IMG/VR virus record: IMGVR_UViG_3300032087_003995
Span: 1-34,441 of that record
Origin: a virus
Length of the DNA: 34,441 bases
Reading direction: 5' to 3' (one strand)
Of this stretch, positions 4,742 through 14,013 are shown piece by piece. Under the pieces are notes generated by a model, which worked only from the letters and a program-made list of their open reading frames with translations, ran no database searches and was not told the DNA's origin. How positions within the stretch are numbered: position 1 is the stretch's first letter; each line of letters begins with the position of its first letter. Made by a program: the position numbers and the translations under genes.

Positions 4742-5092
4742 ATGAGATTCAATCAACAAGTACTTTTAAAGCATGAGCATGGAATAACTGCTCAATGGAT
4801 GGCGTCAGATTATTCTAACATGGCGATCGCAACCTATCAACGAGAAAAGGGGACAGGGACAGATATTGATGGTAACCAAGTAGAGACAAATAAATGGGTG
4901 ATGGTAAATTGCTCTGGACCTTGGACAGGTTTAAGTGAGGATGGAAAGACGTTAGTTATTAATGAGATGTTTGAAGCAGAGAGAAAAAATATTTCAGGAG
5001 AAGCGACTGTTATTCTTACCTGTCTTAATGCTACGCTAGGTGGTGAGAAGGCTCTAGATGGTTTTTGGCAGGCTCAGAAGATAGGTTTTTAA
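4742..5092 (+). CDS. Hypothetical protein (116 aa)
   Basis: A soluble protein with alternating hydrophobic and polar segments that looks beta-rich (for example NKWVMVNCSGPWTG). No family recognised. It is a single late-type unit by its start-abutting promoter motif, and the next gene has its own early promoter starting 3 bp after its stop. There is no signal peptide or membrane segment. Its place between a metallopeptidase-like gene and a zinc-finger gene does not reveal a role. Confidence 0.65.
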   Translation: MRFNQQVLLKHEHGITAQWMASDYSNMAIATYQREKGTGTDIDGNQVETNKWVMVNCSGPWTGLSEDGKTLVINEMFEAERKNISGEATVILTCLNATLGGEKALDGFWQAQKIGF

Positions 5093-5094
5093 AC

Positions 5095-5122
5095 TTGACG
5101 TTTTCTCTCGCTTTCCTATTAT
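5095..5122 (+). promoter_or_regulatory. Sigma70-like early promoter for the zinc-finger gene
   Basis: TTGACG (5095-5100), a 16-bp spacer and TATTAT (5117-5122). The predicted start is at 5129-5130, on the ATG itself. Confidence 0.65.
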
Positions 5123-5129
5123 ATTGAAT

Positions 5130-5381
5130 ATGGATTGCATTTGTGGTAATACTATCGAACCTGCAAGGGTTGAATTCGGTTTTAAGATCTGTAAGTCTTG
5201 TGCCTTTAATGGACGTGGACCTTCTCGTAAGAAAGGTATTATGGTATTTGGTCATAAGACTGGCGGTGATTGTCAGATTGTAAGTCAAGAGAACTTCGCT
5301 GATTATCGCCGCCTCAACCCTTATGGTAAGTTATCCGGTCGTGGGTCCGGCGTGCATGTTGTATCACCTAAAGCTAAATAA
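5130..5381 (+). CDS. Zinc-finger protein, DksA/TraR-like finger at N-terminus (83 aa)
   Basis: The ATG at 5130 is chosen over an in-frame TTG at 5124 because the promoter's predicted start falls at the ATG. Residues 3-25 carry C3-x-C5-G..I..AR....C21-x2-C24-A, resembling the C4 zinc finger of TraR/DksA-type proteins but with a tighter first pair. The basic second half contains FGHKTGGDCQIV and RRLNPYGKLSGRGSG, which look conserved and could bind nucleic acid. It lacks the coiled-coil of DksA, so an RNA-polymerase role cannot be assumed. It is early by promoter type and possibly regulatory. Confidence 0.65.
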   Translation: MDCICGNTIEPARVEFGFKICKSCAFNGRGPSRKKGIMVFGHKTGGDCQIVSQENFADYRRLNPYGKLSGRGSGVHVVSPKAK

Positions 5382-5385
5382 TTAT
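5374..5385 (+). promoter_or_regulatory. Late-promoter core abutting the 70-aa gene
   Basis: CTAAATA (5374-5380), ATTAT, then ATG 5386. It overlaps the last codons and stop of the zinc-finger gene. Confidence 0.7.
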
Positions 5386-5598
5386 ATGAACCCATCAGAA
5401 TTCGAAAGAACAAAACCTACCCAAACATACGCTGCTTTAGACGGTATGATTAGTAAGTATCGACGTATTGTAAATGAGCATACCTATAACGGTCAATCGT
5501 TAATTATGGAAGGTACAGATAGTGCTCAATTGCATTTAGCTCAACAAGTTGTTGCTGAGTTAGAAAACGTTAAAGCGTTGTTTGTATCTGGTAGATGA
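5386..5598 (+). CDS. Hypothetical helical protein (70 aa)
   Basis: Started at the ATG of 5386 directly after the promoter core, although the frame is open further upstream. It is a small, probably all-helical protein (AALDGMISKYRRIVNEH and AQQVVAELENVKALF). No family recognised. Its stop overlaps the start of a 33-codon membrane frame as ATGA. It is a late-type unit by promoter motif. Confidence 0.65.
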   Translation: MNPSEFERTKPTQTYAALDGMISKYRRIVNEHTYNGQSLIMEGTDSAQLHLAQQVVAELENVKALFVSGR

Positions 5599-5696
5599 GA
5601 AATATATATGTTTATATGATCCTCGGGCTTATTAGCTGGGGGATCATTTTTCTTTTTATATATGGGTTCTTGTGGTTACTTAGATCTGCTTTCTAA
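5595..5696 (+). CDS. Possible 33-aa single-span membrane peptide
   Basis: The ATG overlaps the previous stop (ATGA), the coupling used elsewhere in this window. The peptide begins MRNIYVYMILGL, is almost wholly hydrophobic (about residues 7-28) and ends LLRSAF. A terminator hairpin lies inside the frame, so it would be translated only from read-through or partly read transcripts. It ends 4 bp into the convergent adhesin gene. It could be a real micro-protein or simply an open frame across a terminator. Confidence 0.35.
   Translation: MRNIYVYMILGLISWGIIFLFIYGFLWLLRSAF
5616..5652 (+). terminator. Rho-independent terminator at the end of the plus-strand region
   Basis: ATGATCCTC (5616-5624) pairs with GGGGATCAT (5639-5647, one G-T pair), with an inner GCT/AGC stem, followed by TTTTTCTTTTT. 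It ends plus-strand transcription just before the convergent minus-strand adhesin gene. The reverse orientation lacks a T-tract. Confidence 0.75.
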
Positions 5697-8600
5697 GTAA
5701 TAGTCATTTCCTCATTAGTGTCGTAGTAAGGAGTTATTTTCTTTAACTCCTCTTTTAATCTCTCTTTTAACTTATCTTTTAACTTCTCATCTTTAATATC
5801 TGTGTTGAGGATGTCAACCTTATAATTATTATTAATTTTTTCTGGGAAGCTAAATTTAGACAGTTTATCAATAGTATCGATATATGTTCTTTGACCAATA
5901 GGATATGACCAGATAAGATCCTTGTCTCCGATATGATAATTATAATGAGCTAACATATCGAAATAGGACATTGTTTTATTGTAGAGTTTAAAACCTTTTA
6001 TCTTAGCATTATTAATAAAATACTTCTTAGGTTGTTGTAACCTATTCGCTAAGGTGAGATAAAACGGAGTACTGACTGCACCAACGTACAAACCAGTTCC
6101 TAAAATGTTATCTAATGCAAACGTACCAGCGGAGAAATTAACTGTTTGATAATGACTTCCATTTACATACAGCTCCATATAACCTTTCCTCAAAGATACA
6201 TTAACAAAGAAATGATTATAACCAGGATTCAATGTTGTAATATCAAAGTCAATTGAACTTTTTACTCTAGGAATAACTCCAGAGGAAGAAAATTTTGGTT
6301 TTGCTTTTATTACAACTTTAAGTCTGTTCTTATTAGCACCTGTATTTCTTAGGTAATAATATGATGTAATAGATTTAGTGAGTTTTAAATTTCCTAAACT
6401 AGGTTTTCCAGGACCACTATTAAAGAACTTTTTAGAGGCTATAATTTCTAATCTTTCATTAAGTTTAGTTAATCGAAAACCGTCATTAAATTCTTGTATA
6501 AACAAAATATATTTTTTGTAGACCCCATCTTCGAAGTCACAAATTATATCCATATAAGTTTGTTGGGACGGAAAGTTATTAATGTCACAAAATTCTCTAG
6601 TGCGCTTCAATTTGCGATTATTATCTAAAATAGAAATGATATTATTATCATGTAGTACAACAATGTTGTCATCGTCGTCAATTATTACACCATTAATTTT
6701 TGTTTTAATACCGAGGCCAGCTTTTATAGAATCAGTTAAAGACTCAGAATAGTTAAGAGGGTCAGCATTTTTTTGTACATAGTTTTGAGTGTTAGATAAG
6801 TCGTTTGGTTTCTCTTGTCTTAAAACAAAAGGATTGCCATTGCTATCAAAACTAATTTCATTACCATACCCGTTATTTGCATCTACTTTATATACTGTAG
6901 TACCGCCATTTTTTCTTACAATCTTTCCTTTTTGTCCTTTTGTATTTGCAGAAACACTTGTAGTAACAGTATTGGTTTTATTAGTATTATAATTATAAGT
7001 GAAGAAATTACCTGCCGCTGTTACAGGGTTAAATAATACGTGTAATTTATCTTCTCCTACTTCAAAGTCATCAACTACTGCGTTTGTATCTTTTAGATCT
7101 TCAATCTTACTAATGAGATTATTGTTACTGTTAAATACATATATTACATTATTAACACCTAATACATAAAACTCTGAGAAGTTATCTTTTCTACCGATTG
7201 CTTTTATTTCAATCTCACTCCTCCCGTCTTTTAATATAATCTCATCATAGACTTCAAAATCGTTATTTAAAAACATTAACTTACTTATTTTACTAGATTT
7301 TTCATTACGGGTAGGTAAGATAATATTAGGAGTAATTAAGTCAGTATTGAATATACCAAATCCTTCTTCAAAGTAATTACCTAGTATTTGGTAACCAAAT
7401 GGTAAGGTGTTGTCTTCAGTATGTAACCAAAAATTTGTACTAAAGTCTCCAATAGACTCGGTTTTAATTTTGCCTAACGTTTCTCCGTTTAGTACAATCT
7501 CATCATCATCTAGGACCTTATCAACAACCTGAGGTACCCCTTTGTAATTAATATACTCTATTCCTGATGCCTCATTATATTGAGTATTATAAGCTTCAAA
7601 TAACTTTCCATAATCATTTGACCCTATATGATAAAACATATAATCATTATTCGGTTCGAATGTTAAACTAGATGAAACGTCGAACGTCTCTGTTGTTTCA
7701 GCTCCAGCTGCAGTAACAACCTTATAATAAGATGTAGTGGAAAGAGCATCAGTAAAGTTTTTAATAGATGGGTTATAATACCTATCTACCCATTTAGTTT
7801 CCCCATCACTATTACCTGACAACCAACTACACAAATAAGTCGGATCAGTATTATTACTGTAGTTGTTGTTTTTAATATCTACTCGTCTCTTGAAGACCTT
7901 GTCCGACATTAACGGATTATCTCCTGGTATAGCTCCTAAGTTTTGTATCTTTGAGTCTTTAATATGTAAAACAGTATACGGAGATAAAGAACTAGGGGTT
8001 GTGAAGTATGTTAATTTATTAGGCTTAAATGCAATATCATATGTACCTATATTATAAGATACTCCTATTTTATCTGTACCTGTTTGTTGGTTTGTTCCTG
8101 CATGTATTTTTTCATATACGCGGTTTAAATAGCCTGGTTCGGAATTAAAGTGATTATTTTCCGCGTAATATTCGTGTAGCGTAGCTTGGTTTTTTAAAGG
8201 AAATATATCTGCGTGAACAGTGTTAGTATTGTTCAACTTTTGTTGAAAGTAATTATAATTATTACTATAAAGAAAATAATTATTACTAATGTACTCTGTT
8301 ACAGTACTAGTATTTAAATCTACAATATCGGTATTAAAAGAAGAAGAATATTTAACAAAACTATTAGGTAATGTCTTATAGTCTTTTGTTAGCTCATATC
8401 TATTAATATCAAATATACAAGCACTAAGTAAACTTGCTGTGTTAAAAAAGTTATCTATACCAGATAAGCTCAGAGTTCCACCATGATTACATAATCTACC
8501 ATCTCGAGCAGATAACTCCGGAGTAACATTAGAGAGTATTATTTTATTATTGTCTAAGTTATATCTAAAACTAGGTATATCAGATGATACTGCTGACAAT

Positions 8601-9142
8601 GGTAAAAATATCGCTGTAGTATCAGTACCAGAAACTGCGGCAAGATAATACGTATTGTCTGCAGAAGTAGTTGTAACAATAACTCTATCTTCTGGTGGAA
8701 GTGTATTGCCAGATGTAGTCGTTACATCGGTTGATTTAGTTAATGATGTACTTGTAAGAGTAAAAGTAAAAAAGAACTGACTACTTAGATTACTAAACTC
8801 AGTAGATGATACAAAATCAGCGCTTAGAGCTGAAGCAGCAGATCCTGAAGTCATAAGAAAGTCTCCGTCAAATTTGACGGTAGTTGTAAACTTCTCTGTT
8901 GCTTTTTTCGTGTAAGGTATTTTTAACTCTAAGATAGTAGATAGTGGTTGGAGCTCAGATAATATATACTGAGTATTGTAATTTGTTTTTCTATCTTTTG
9001 CGTTTTTATTAAAGTAGTATTGATCTACTGTTAAACCGAAGTCAAAGTTTTCTCTATATTTTCTGAATACTAGCGTGCTGTCGTGCATGTGATTATACTC
9101 GACTGGCGTAATACTTTCAGTATTAATAGAGTTAATAATCAT
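5693..9142 (-). CDS. Large tail fibre/adhesin with C-terminal LamG-like domain
   Basis: 1149 residues, the last gene of the minus-strand structural block. The N-terminal part is Ser/Thr-rich and beta-rich. The middle (about residues 600-900) has repeated short beta blades such as NNVIYVFNSNNNLISKIEDL and NGVIIDDDDNIVVLHD, suggesting a propeller-like region. Residues about 930-1090 look like a concanavalin A/LamG fold (GYMELYVNGSHYQTV, then INNAKIKGFKLYNKTM). The last 40 residues are a charged helix (KLKDKLKERLKEELKK). LamG-like folds bind glycans, so receptor binding is the likely job. It follows the 302-aa fibre gene with a 2-bp gap. Domain edges are approximate. Confidence 0.7.
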   Translation of the reverse strand: MIINSINTESITPVEYNHMHDSTLVFRKYRENFDFGLTVDQYYFNKNAKDRKTNYNTQYILSELQPLSTILELKIPYTKKATEKFTTTVKFDGDFLMTSGSAASALSADFVSSTEFSNLSSQFFFTFTLTSTSLTKSTDVTTTSGNTLPPEDRVIVTTTSADNTYYLAAVSGTDTTAIFLPLSAVSSDIPSFRYNLDNNKIILSNVTPELSARDGRLCNHGGTLSLSGIDNFFNTASLLSACIFDINRYELTKDYKTLPNSFVKYSSSFNTDIVDLNTSTVTEYISNNYFLYSNNYNYFQQKLNNTNTVHADIFPLKNQATLHEYYAENNHFNSEPGYLNRVYEKIHAGTNQQTGTDKIGVSYNIGTYDIAFKPNKLTYFTTPSSLSPYTVLHIKDSKIQNLGAIPGDNPLMSDKVFKRRVDIKNNNYSNNTDPTYLCSWLSGNSDGETKWVDRYYNPSIKNFTDALSTTSYYKVVTAAGAETTETFDVSSSLTFEPNNDYMFYHIGSNDYGKLFEAYNTQYNEASGIEYINYKGVPQVVDKVLDDDEIVLNGETLGKIKTESIGDFSTNFWLHTEDNTLPFGYQILGNYFEEGFGIFNTDLITPNIILPTRNEKSSKISKLMFLNNDFEVYDEIILKDGRSEIEIKAIGRKDNFSEFYVLGVNNVIYVFNSNNNLISKIEDLKDTNAVVDDFEVGEDKLHVLFNPVTAAGNFFTYNYNTNKTNTVTTSVSANTKGQKGKIVRKNGGTTVYKVDANNGYGNEISFDSNGNPFVLRQEKPNDLSNTQNYVQKNADPLNYSESLTDSIKAGLGIKTKINGVIIDDDDNIVVLHDNNIISILDNNRKLKRTREFCDINNFPSQQTYMDIICDFEDGVYKKYILFIQEFNDGFRLTKLNERLEIIASKKFFNSGPGKPSLGNLKLTKSITSYYYLRNTGANKNRLKVVIKAKPKFSSSGVIPRVKSSIDFDITTLNPGYNHFFVNVSLRKGYMELYVNGSHYQTVNFSAGTFALDNILGTGLYVGAVSTPFYLTLANRLQQPKKYFINNAKIKGFKLYNKTMSYFDMLAHYNYHIGDKDLIWSYPIGQRTYIDTIDKLSKFSFPEKINNNYKVDILNTDIKDEKLKDKLKERLKEELKKITPYYDTNEEMTIT

Positions 9143-9144
9143 AG

Positions 9145-10053
9145 TTATAATTTAAATCCTAATAATGTACCACTTCTTATACTATATTCGTTCGTACTAA
9201 GTCTTATAGATTCTCCTGGCTTAATTCGTACGATTTTTTGAAAATTAAACTCAGAGGAAGTACCATCATTTTTATTGCTATACAAGTTTTTTGTTTTAAA
9301 TACCGGTCGACTAGAACCATCTGCAGAATCAATATAAATTGTTATGTCTGGAGAGCGACTTCCCCCATGGCCTCGGGCACTTCTAAATAAACGAAACATG
9401 CTAAATGTTCCATCAAGTAAAAAGTATGAAGCCTCAAACCCTTGTCCTGTACTTGGAAATGTAAGTTTAAATGGTGATAGTTGAAGTGATGCGTTCGCGT
9501 TTGTACTAGTCGGATCTAACGTTGCCTTAGTAAATCCTAGCGCAGAAGATTTGCGGTTTGTGGTTTTTGTGGCTCCAGTGACTTCAAAATTGCAGGCAGA
9601 ATTTGTAATAGTAACAGAACTAAGATCTGTATCTCTAATGAAAGTATCTAACGCGGAAAAATTATCTTCTAGCGCAGCAATCCGGGACTCATTTATGGAA
9701 ATATCGGCAGAAACAGACGCTAAGTTGGCGATAGCATTATAGTTAAATTTACCGAGTTCAATTGTACCACTTATTTGGTTGTATTCAGTATTTAGACCGT
9801 ATGAAGTTTGATTAGTAAGGATATCAAAACCTGATACAGTACTATAATGGGCTTCTGTTGCTATTCCAGTATTATTTCCGCTCTCAATTTGATCTTGTCT
9901 TATGGAACTAATATTATCAGGCCCTACAACGAAGTCTTTAAAAGCAAGTCTCTTAGTACCGTTGCTCGTCTCTATTAATAGATAATCACTATTAAGTATC
10001 TCTGTTCCAATATCAATATCTGTTATATTAATAATTTCGTCTTCTATCGCCAT
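9145..10053 (-). CDS. Short tail-fibre-like structural protein
   Basis: 302 residues. The N-terminus has the ITDIDIGTEILNSDYLLIE...GTKRLAFKDF pattern often seen at the attachment end of marine phage fibres. A likely trimeric coiled region follows (about residues 105-140, SINESRIAALEDNFSALD). The C-terminal 150 residues are beta-rich and end with a jelly-roll-like IKPGESIRLSTNEYSI. It starts right at a late-promoter motif, and the large adhesin follows 2 bp after its stop. It is probably a baseplate-attached fibre or a connector for the adhesin. Confidence 0.65.
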   Translation of the reverse strand: MAIEDEIINITDIDIGTEILNSDYLLIETSNGTKRLAFKDFVVGPDNISSIRQDQIESGNNTGIATEAHYSTVSGFDILTNQTSYGLNTEYNQISGTIELGKFNYNAIANLASVSADISINESRIAALEDNFSALDTFIRDTDLSSVTITNSACNFEVTGATKTTNRKSSALGFTKATLDPTSTNANASLQLSPFKLTFPSTGQGFEASYFLLDGTFSMFRLFRSARGHGGSRSPDITIYIDSADGSSRPVFKTKNLYSNKNDGTSSEFNFQKIVRIKPGESIRLSTNEYSIRSGTLLGFKL

Positions 10054-10065
10054 ATAATTATTTAA
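10054..10065 (-). promoter_or_regulatory. Late-promoter core abutting the 302-aa fibre gene
   Basis: On the minus strand TTAAATA, ATTAT, then ATG at 10053. Exact 7+5 geometry. Confidence 0.7.
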
Positions 10066-10071
10066 TTCCTA

Positions 10072-11145
10072 TTAGTAATTTACAAACGCTGTAATTGTAC
10101 TTGTTTGTGTTGTTATTGAGTCACATCCAGATACATCATATAAATCTACATAAAAATAACCACCTGATGCAAGACCCATTACAGATGTTCCAACACCTGT
10201 ATTAACATTAGTAAAATAATAATCTCCTAAAGAAACTCTTGTACCTACAATATCAACAAGCGGTATTGTTATTGTCTTTGTTGATAAGTCTACATCTTTA
10301 AGTAAATCTCCACAATTCCAAGTTAGGAAACCACTTAAATGCATGAAACCAGAATTAGCAGTTAATGGTATGTAGAACAAAGACGGGTTGTTAGGTAAAT
10401 TAACAGCGCCTTGATTATCTGGATCAGCAGCTCTTGTTCTATATTTTAGACTTATAGACCCGTTGTTTTTAGGTAGCCCTGTATTTGGATTAATAATATC
10501 AGTAAGACTCACTTGTACACCACCAGCAGTATTAGACTGGGATGCTTGAGTTTGTATGTACTCAGTTGTAAAACCTACATTAAATGATTCGGCACTTACT
10601 CCCTGACTAGTTGCTAAAGCAGGATCATATACATCTGTTTCGTTATCTACATCTAATAAGCTCAATCCTAGTACTTCAGGGTTTTTGTTAATAAATGTTA
10701 ATAACAACTTTTCATCATTTTTATCATCATTAAAGTAATCTGTTTTTAATAAATTAACATTTTCATATTTTTCGATAGGAGCTTTTTCGACTGTAAACTT
10801 TAAATCTATAACATCTACTTCTTGATCATCTCTATATATTGTAAAGTATACATGACGGGTCGCCATGTCAGTAAAGTCACTCTCAATAGTATGTGTGAAT
10901 GTATGACTAGATAAAGATGGAATTGTAGATGCTGAAAGAGGTCTATTTACTACAAGCTCTTGCCCATCATCGAAATCTACTATAACTTTATTGATGCGAT
11001 AGTTACCGCCTGCAGCTGCATCATAGCTACTTAAGCCACCAAAGTCGAACGTAACGTCATTAGTACCAGTGATAGATTTAGACTTAGTCTTCGTTCCGCC
11101 GAACGGATAAGGGGTCGCTGTTACTGTGTATGTCGTTGTATTCAT
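10072..11145 (-). CDS. Baseplate/fibre-associated structural protein (357 aa)
   Basis: Not a recognised family. The N-terminal 120 residues look like an Ig/PKD-like beta-sandwich (NKVIVDFDDGQELVVN, then HTFTHTIESDFTDMATRHVYFTIYRDD). The rest is Thr/Ser/Asn-rich and beta-rich, with one Cys near the middle and one near the end. It starts 3 bp after the stop of the 950-aa lectin-like gene, without an SD or its own promoter motif, so it is translated by coupling. Its place in the fibre module suggests a virion protein near the tail tip. Confidence 0.6.
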   Translation of the reverse strand: MNTTTYTVTATPYPFGGTKTKSKSITGTNDVTFDFGGLSSYDAAAGGNYRINKVIVDFDDGQELVVNRPLSASTIPSLSSHTFTHTIESDFTDMATRHVYFTIYRDDQEVDVIDLKFTVEKAPIEKYENVNLLKTDYFNDDKNDEKLLLTFINKNPEVLGLSLLDVDNETDVYDPALATSQGVSAESFNVGFTTEYIQTQASQSNTAGGVQVSLTDIINPNTGLPKNNGSISLKYRTRAADPDNQGAVNLPNNPSLFYIPLTANSGFMHLSGFLTWNCGDLLKDVDLSTKTITIPLVDIVGTRVSLGDYYFTNVNTGVGTSVMGLASGGYFYVDLYDVSGCDSITTQTSTITAFVNY

Positions 11146-11148
11146 TTA

Positions 11149-14001
11149 TTAACCGTCTGTAAGATCATTCTTATTATGGCTACCTATTGTAGCGAACCAC
11201 GTCCCTCCAGTTAGGTAGTTAGCGAGAAAATAGTACGTAAAACCATCTTCGTAGGCAGTTATTTGTTCCCAATTTGCTCCATAGACCTTATGTATTCTTA
11301 CTGCTTCCTGTGTAGATATTGTTATTGCTTGTTCTGCTCCAGCATCTAGTTCTAATGGTACATTTTTAGTTCCTGTATTCTCTTGAAAAGTTATATTTAT
11401 TCCACCTTTAAGTACAGGAAAGACCCAATCATCTCCGTCATCCTCTGTACCTTCTTCATCATCTTGCTCAACATCCCAGTGATTAAGAGCGCACAGTATT
11501 CCAAAGTTGTTTCCTCGAGTGTCTTTAAAAAGAGCGTTATCATAGTCCTCGTCCGACCATGCGAGACCATCATCATTTATTTTAGGTTGAAATGACCATT
11601 CACTAATATCTGTACTATAATCTAATTCAGAATTACTATTCCATTCTTCTACACCTGGTAAGGATCGATTAGTTACGTGTAACTCCCAATACTTGTATGG
11701 TAAATTATTTTTATCTTTAGGTTGTTCTTGTACTCGGCTTAACCAATCTTCTTCTAACTTAGCCTTATTTGTTCTATATAGGTACAAAGTAGAAGTGTTA
11801 GTTTGAACTGTCTGTATACCTCTTATTAAAAGTATGTGAGTATTATTATTATAAATAAACGGTCTTGACTCGTATAACCACAAATAAGGTGGTTTATATT
11901 TACCAGGAGTATTTATATCAGGGGTTCCAGCTGTTCTACATGCCTTACGAAATGTGTTAGGTAAGACGCTGCTTTTAGGTTCTGCGAGAACGATGTTATC
12001 TTTGTATACATTATCAACTGTATCACTTATCACTCTTGGTATTGAACCTCCGCCGATTTCTGGTATTAAATCTCCACGCTCAACTGCTTGTACAACTGTA
12101 TCAATATCTTCCGGTCTGATTCCTGTGTATTTAACCTCTACATCTTGTTCTACAAATTCTGGTTCATTATTATCACACAATGTAATCTCGGTTGTATTTG
12201 TCCGCTCATATAATTCACTTGCAATATTACTCTTTGCTGGGACAACCATTTCTATGTCTACGTTATCATCTAGCTCAGAATAAGTAAGCCGTTCTCTAAG
12301 ATTTTTAGAAGATTTGTTTATGTAATCAATCCGTGTTTTTTGTTCTTGTGTTTCAGGTTCGATTTTCTCATCCCACGGGTTATGTACTTTAACTCCTTTT
12401 ACTTCGAAGGAGTGTAATTCAAACTGACTTACTTTTGTACTTGTAGTAAAAGATAGACCTATGTTTAGTAACGGGTATTTATCATCTTGTACCTGAAAAC
12501 CAGACCACGGGTCATACATATTACTACCACCTACATTACCAGCATTACCAGTCGTACTATAATAACTTCCTTGTATCTTATTAAGACGTAAATCTAATAT
12601 AGTGTTATATGTTTCGCTCGATGTTAATTTGTGGGAGACAGTTAATCTATTTCCTTTATTAGTTAGATCTACTCTGTAATCAACAAAAACTGCATCAGCT
12701 GCAGACGTATGTAGAGGTATAGCGGTTGAACCAGGAACAGCAGAAAGATCTACAGAGGTTAATATTTGATTATTAGTAAACCTGTTTCCTCTTATCGATA
12801 CTGAGCATGGAGAAGGAGTAGTTGTATTTACATTAAACCACCCGGGTTTATCTTCTGAAGTAGAACCGAAATTACCGGCTATATCAAAACCAACCCCTAT
12901 GAAACTATTTGCTTCTTGCCCGTCACCAATACAACCATATGATTCTTTAAATGGATTCCAATTGTTTCTCTCAAACAAACCAACCGTAGTTTGGGCAGAA
13001 CCAGCAGATTCAACTACATTGAAGTCTGCTGGACTATAACCGAGTGTTGACGCAACACCATTAGGTACAACATACCGATCCTTTTGAGGTTGTTTAAACA
13101 AATATACACAAAAACCTTCTCCTGCACCAGCTGGTGAATATTGCTGGATCCATCTTGAGGCGCTATTACCTACTGATTGGGTACTCGCATAAGCAGTCGG
13201 AGCTGGTACGTTAAAACTTCGTGCACGAAAATCTATTCTTATAGTATGTTGTGGATCATAAGCAGCATACTTTGGATTAACAGTTATGTAACCACCACTA
13301 AACATAAGAGGGAAATTTTTATCTCCTGTTAAAGCGTCGAAAGCTGTATCGGTATAATCTTGAATTAAATTAAAGCCTATTGCGCTTGTACTTTCTACAT
13401 GAGTAGGAGACACCATGTAGTTAGGAGACCTTTCTACTTCTTCTCCATCTGCTGGGTTAAACCAAGATGCGTTTTGGTTACGTACGGTATTACCACCAAT
13501 ATATAAATCAGAGTTTAAATAACCACTATCAAATGTAAATCGACCGTTAACAGCTGATAAAGAATTTTGCGGTAAAAGAGATTTAGCTTTTAATAAATGA
13601 AACTTACTATCTACATCTTCGAAAATATAATTATTAATTACTAATCCATCTACATCACTAGCGAACCGACCTAAAAAAGTTACTGAATATCTTGACGTGT
13701 CCTTATTATAATTAATAAGAGGTTTTGTTATAGAATCAAAATTTAAATCTTCTACAGGGCATGGAGGGGTTAATTTAAATATATCAGAGTTTTCATCTGT
13801 ATGAAAGGTGTCTAAATTATCAGGATATATTGTTTGTCTATAATTTGTATCTTTATCGATTTTGTAAATTATTGGTAATGCACCGTATATAGTATCTCCT
13901 GTTTCGCATCTTGCTGCAGTAATAGCACTAACAGTACAAACGAACATTTCTTTCGTTTGATCGTTGTAAAATATGTCTGACTGTTTGTTGCTAAAAGGCA
14001 T
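11149..14001 (-). CDS. Structural protein with L-type-lectin-like domain (950 aa)
   Basis: Residues about 205-540 read as a legume/L-type-lectin-like sandwich: GEGFCVYLF, LGYSPADF, GVGFDIAGNFG, and a late RLTVSHKLTSSETYNTILDL strand pair followed by FELHSFEVKGV. The N-terminal 200 residues and C-terminal 400 residues have no recognised family; an acidic loop near residue 840 (DDEEGTEDDGDD) stands out. Lectin-like modules in marine T4-like virions are thought to bind surface glycans; here that is inferred from fold-type pattern only. The gene starts directly after a late-promoter motif that overlaps the stop of the previous gene. Confidence 0.6.
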   Translation of the reverse strand: MPFSNKQSDIFYNDQTKEMFVCTVSAITAARCETGDTIYGALPIIYKIDKDTNYRQTIYPDNLDTFHTDENSDIFKLTPPCPVEDLNFDSITKPLINYNKDTSRYSVTFLGRFASDVDGLVINNYIFEDVDSKFHLLKAKSLLPQNSLSAVNGRFTFDSGYLNSDLYIGGNTVRNQNASWFNPADGEEVERSPNYMVSPTHVESTSAIGFNLIQDYTDTAFDALTGDKNFPLMFSGGYITVNPKYAAYDPQHTIRIDFRARSFNVPAPTAYASTQSVGNSASRWIQQYSPAGAGEGFCVYLFKQPQKDRYVVPNGVASTLGYSPADFNVVESAGSAQTTVGLFERNNWNPFKESYGCIGDGQEANSFIGVGFDIAGNFGSTSEDKPGWFNVNTTTPSPCSVSIRGNRFTNNQILTSVDLSAVPGSTAIPLHTSAADAVFVDYRVDLTNKGNRLTVSHKLTSSETYNTILDLRLNKIQGSYYSTTGNAGNVGGSNMYDPWSGFQVQDDKYPLLNIGLSFTTSTKVSQFELHSFEVKGVKVHNPWDEKIEPETQEQKTRIDYINKSSKNLRERLTYSELDDNVDIEMVVPAKSNIASELYERTNTTEITLCDNNEPEFVEQDVEVKYTGIRPEDIDTVVQAVERGDLIPEIGGGSIPRVISDTVDNVYKDNIVLAEPKSSVLPNTFRKACRTAGTPDINTPGKYKPPYLWLYESRPFIYNNNTHILLIRGIQTVQTNTSTLYLYRTNKAKLEEDWLSRVQEQPKDKNNLPYKYWELHVTNRSLPGVEEWNSNSELDYSTDISEWSFQPKINDDGLAWSDEDYDNALFKDTRGNNFGILCALNHWDVEQDDEEGTEDDGDDWVFPVLKGGINITFQENTGTKNVPLELDAGAEQAITISTQEAVRIHKVYGANWEQITAYEDGFTYYFLANYLTGGTWFATIGSHNKNDLTDG

Positions 14002-14013
14002 ATAATTATTTAC
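14002..14013 (-). promoter_or_regulatory. Late-promoter core abutting the lectin-like gene
   Basis: On the minus strand GTAAATA, ATTAT, ATG 14001. Its first base overlaps the stop codon of the upstream gene. Confidence 0.7.

Noticed and set aside
5031-5288. Minus-strand frame of 85 codons
   Set aside because: Antisense to the end of the 116-aa gene and the zinc-finger gene, which have clear promoters and motifs.
11954-12283. Plus-strand frame of 109 codons inside the lectin-like gene
   Set aside because: Ser/Thr/Leu-rich shadow of the minus-strand coding sequence, with no promoter motif at its start.
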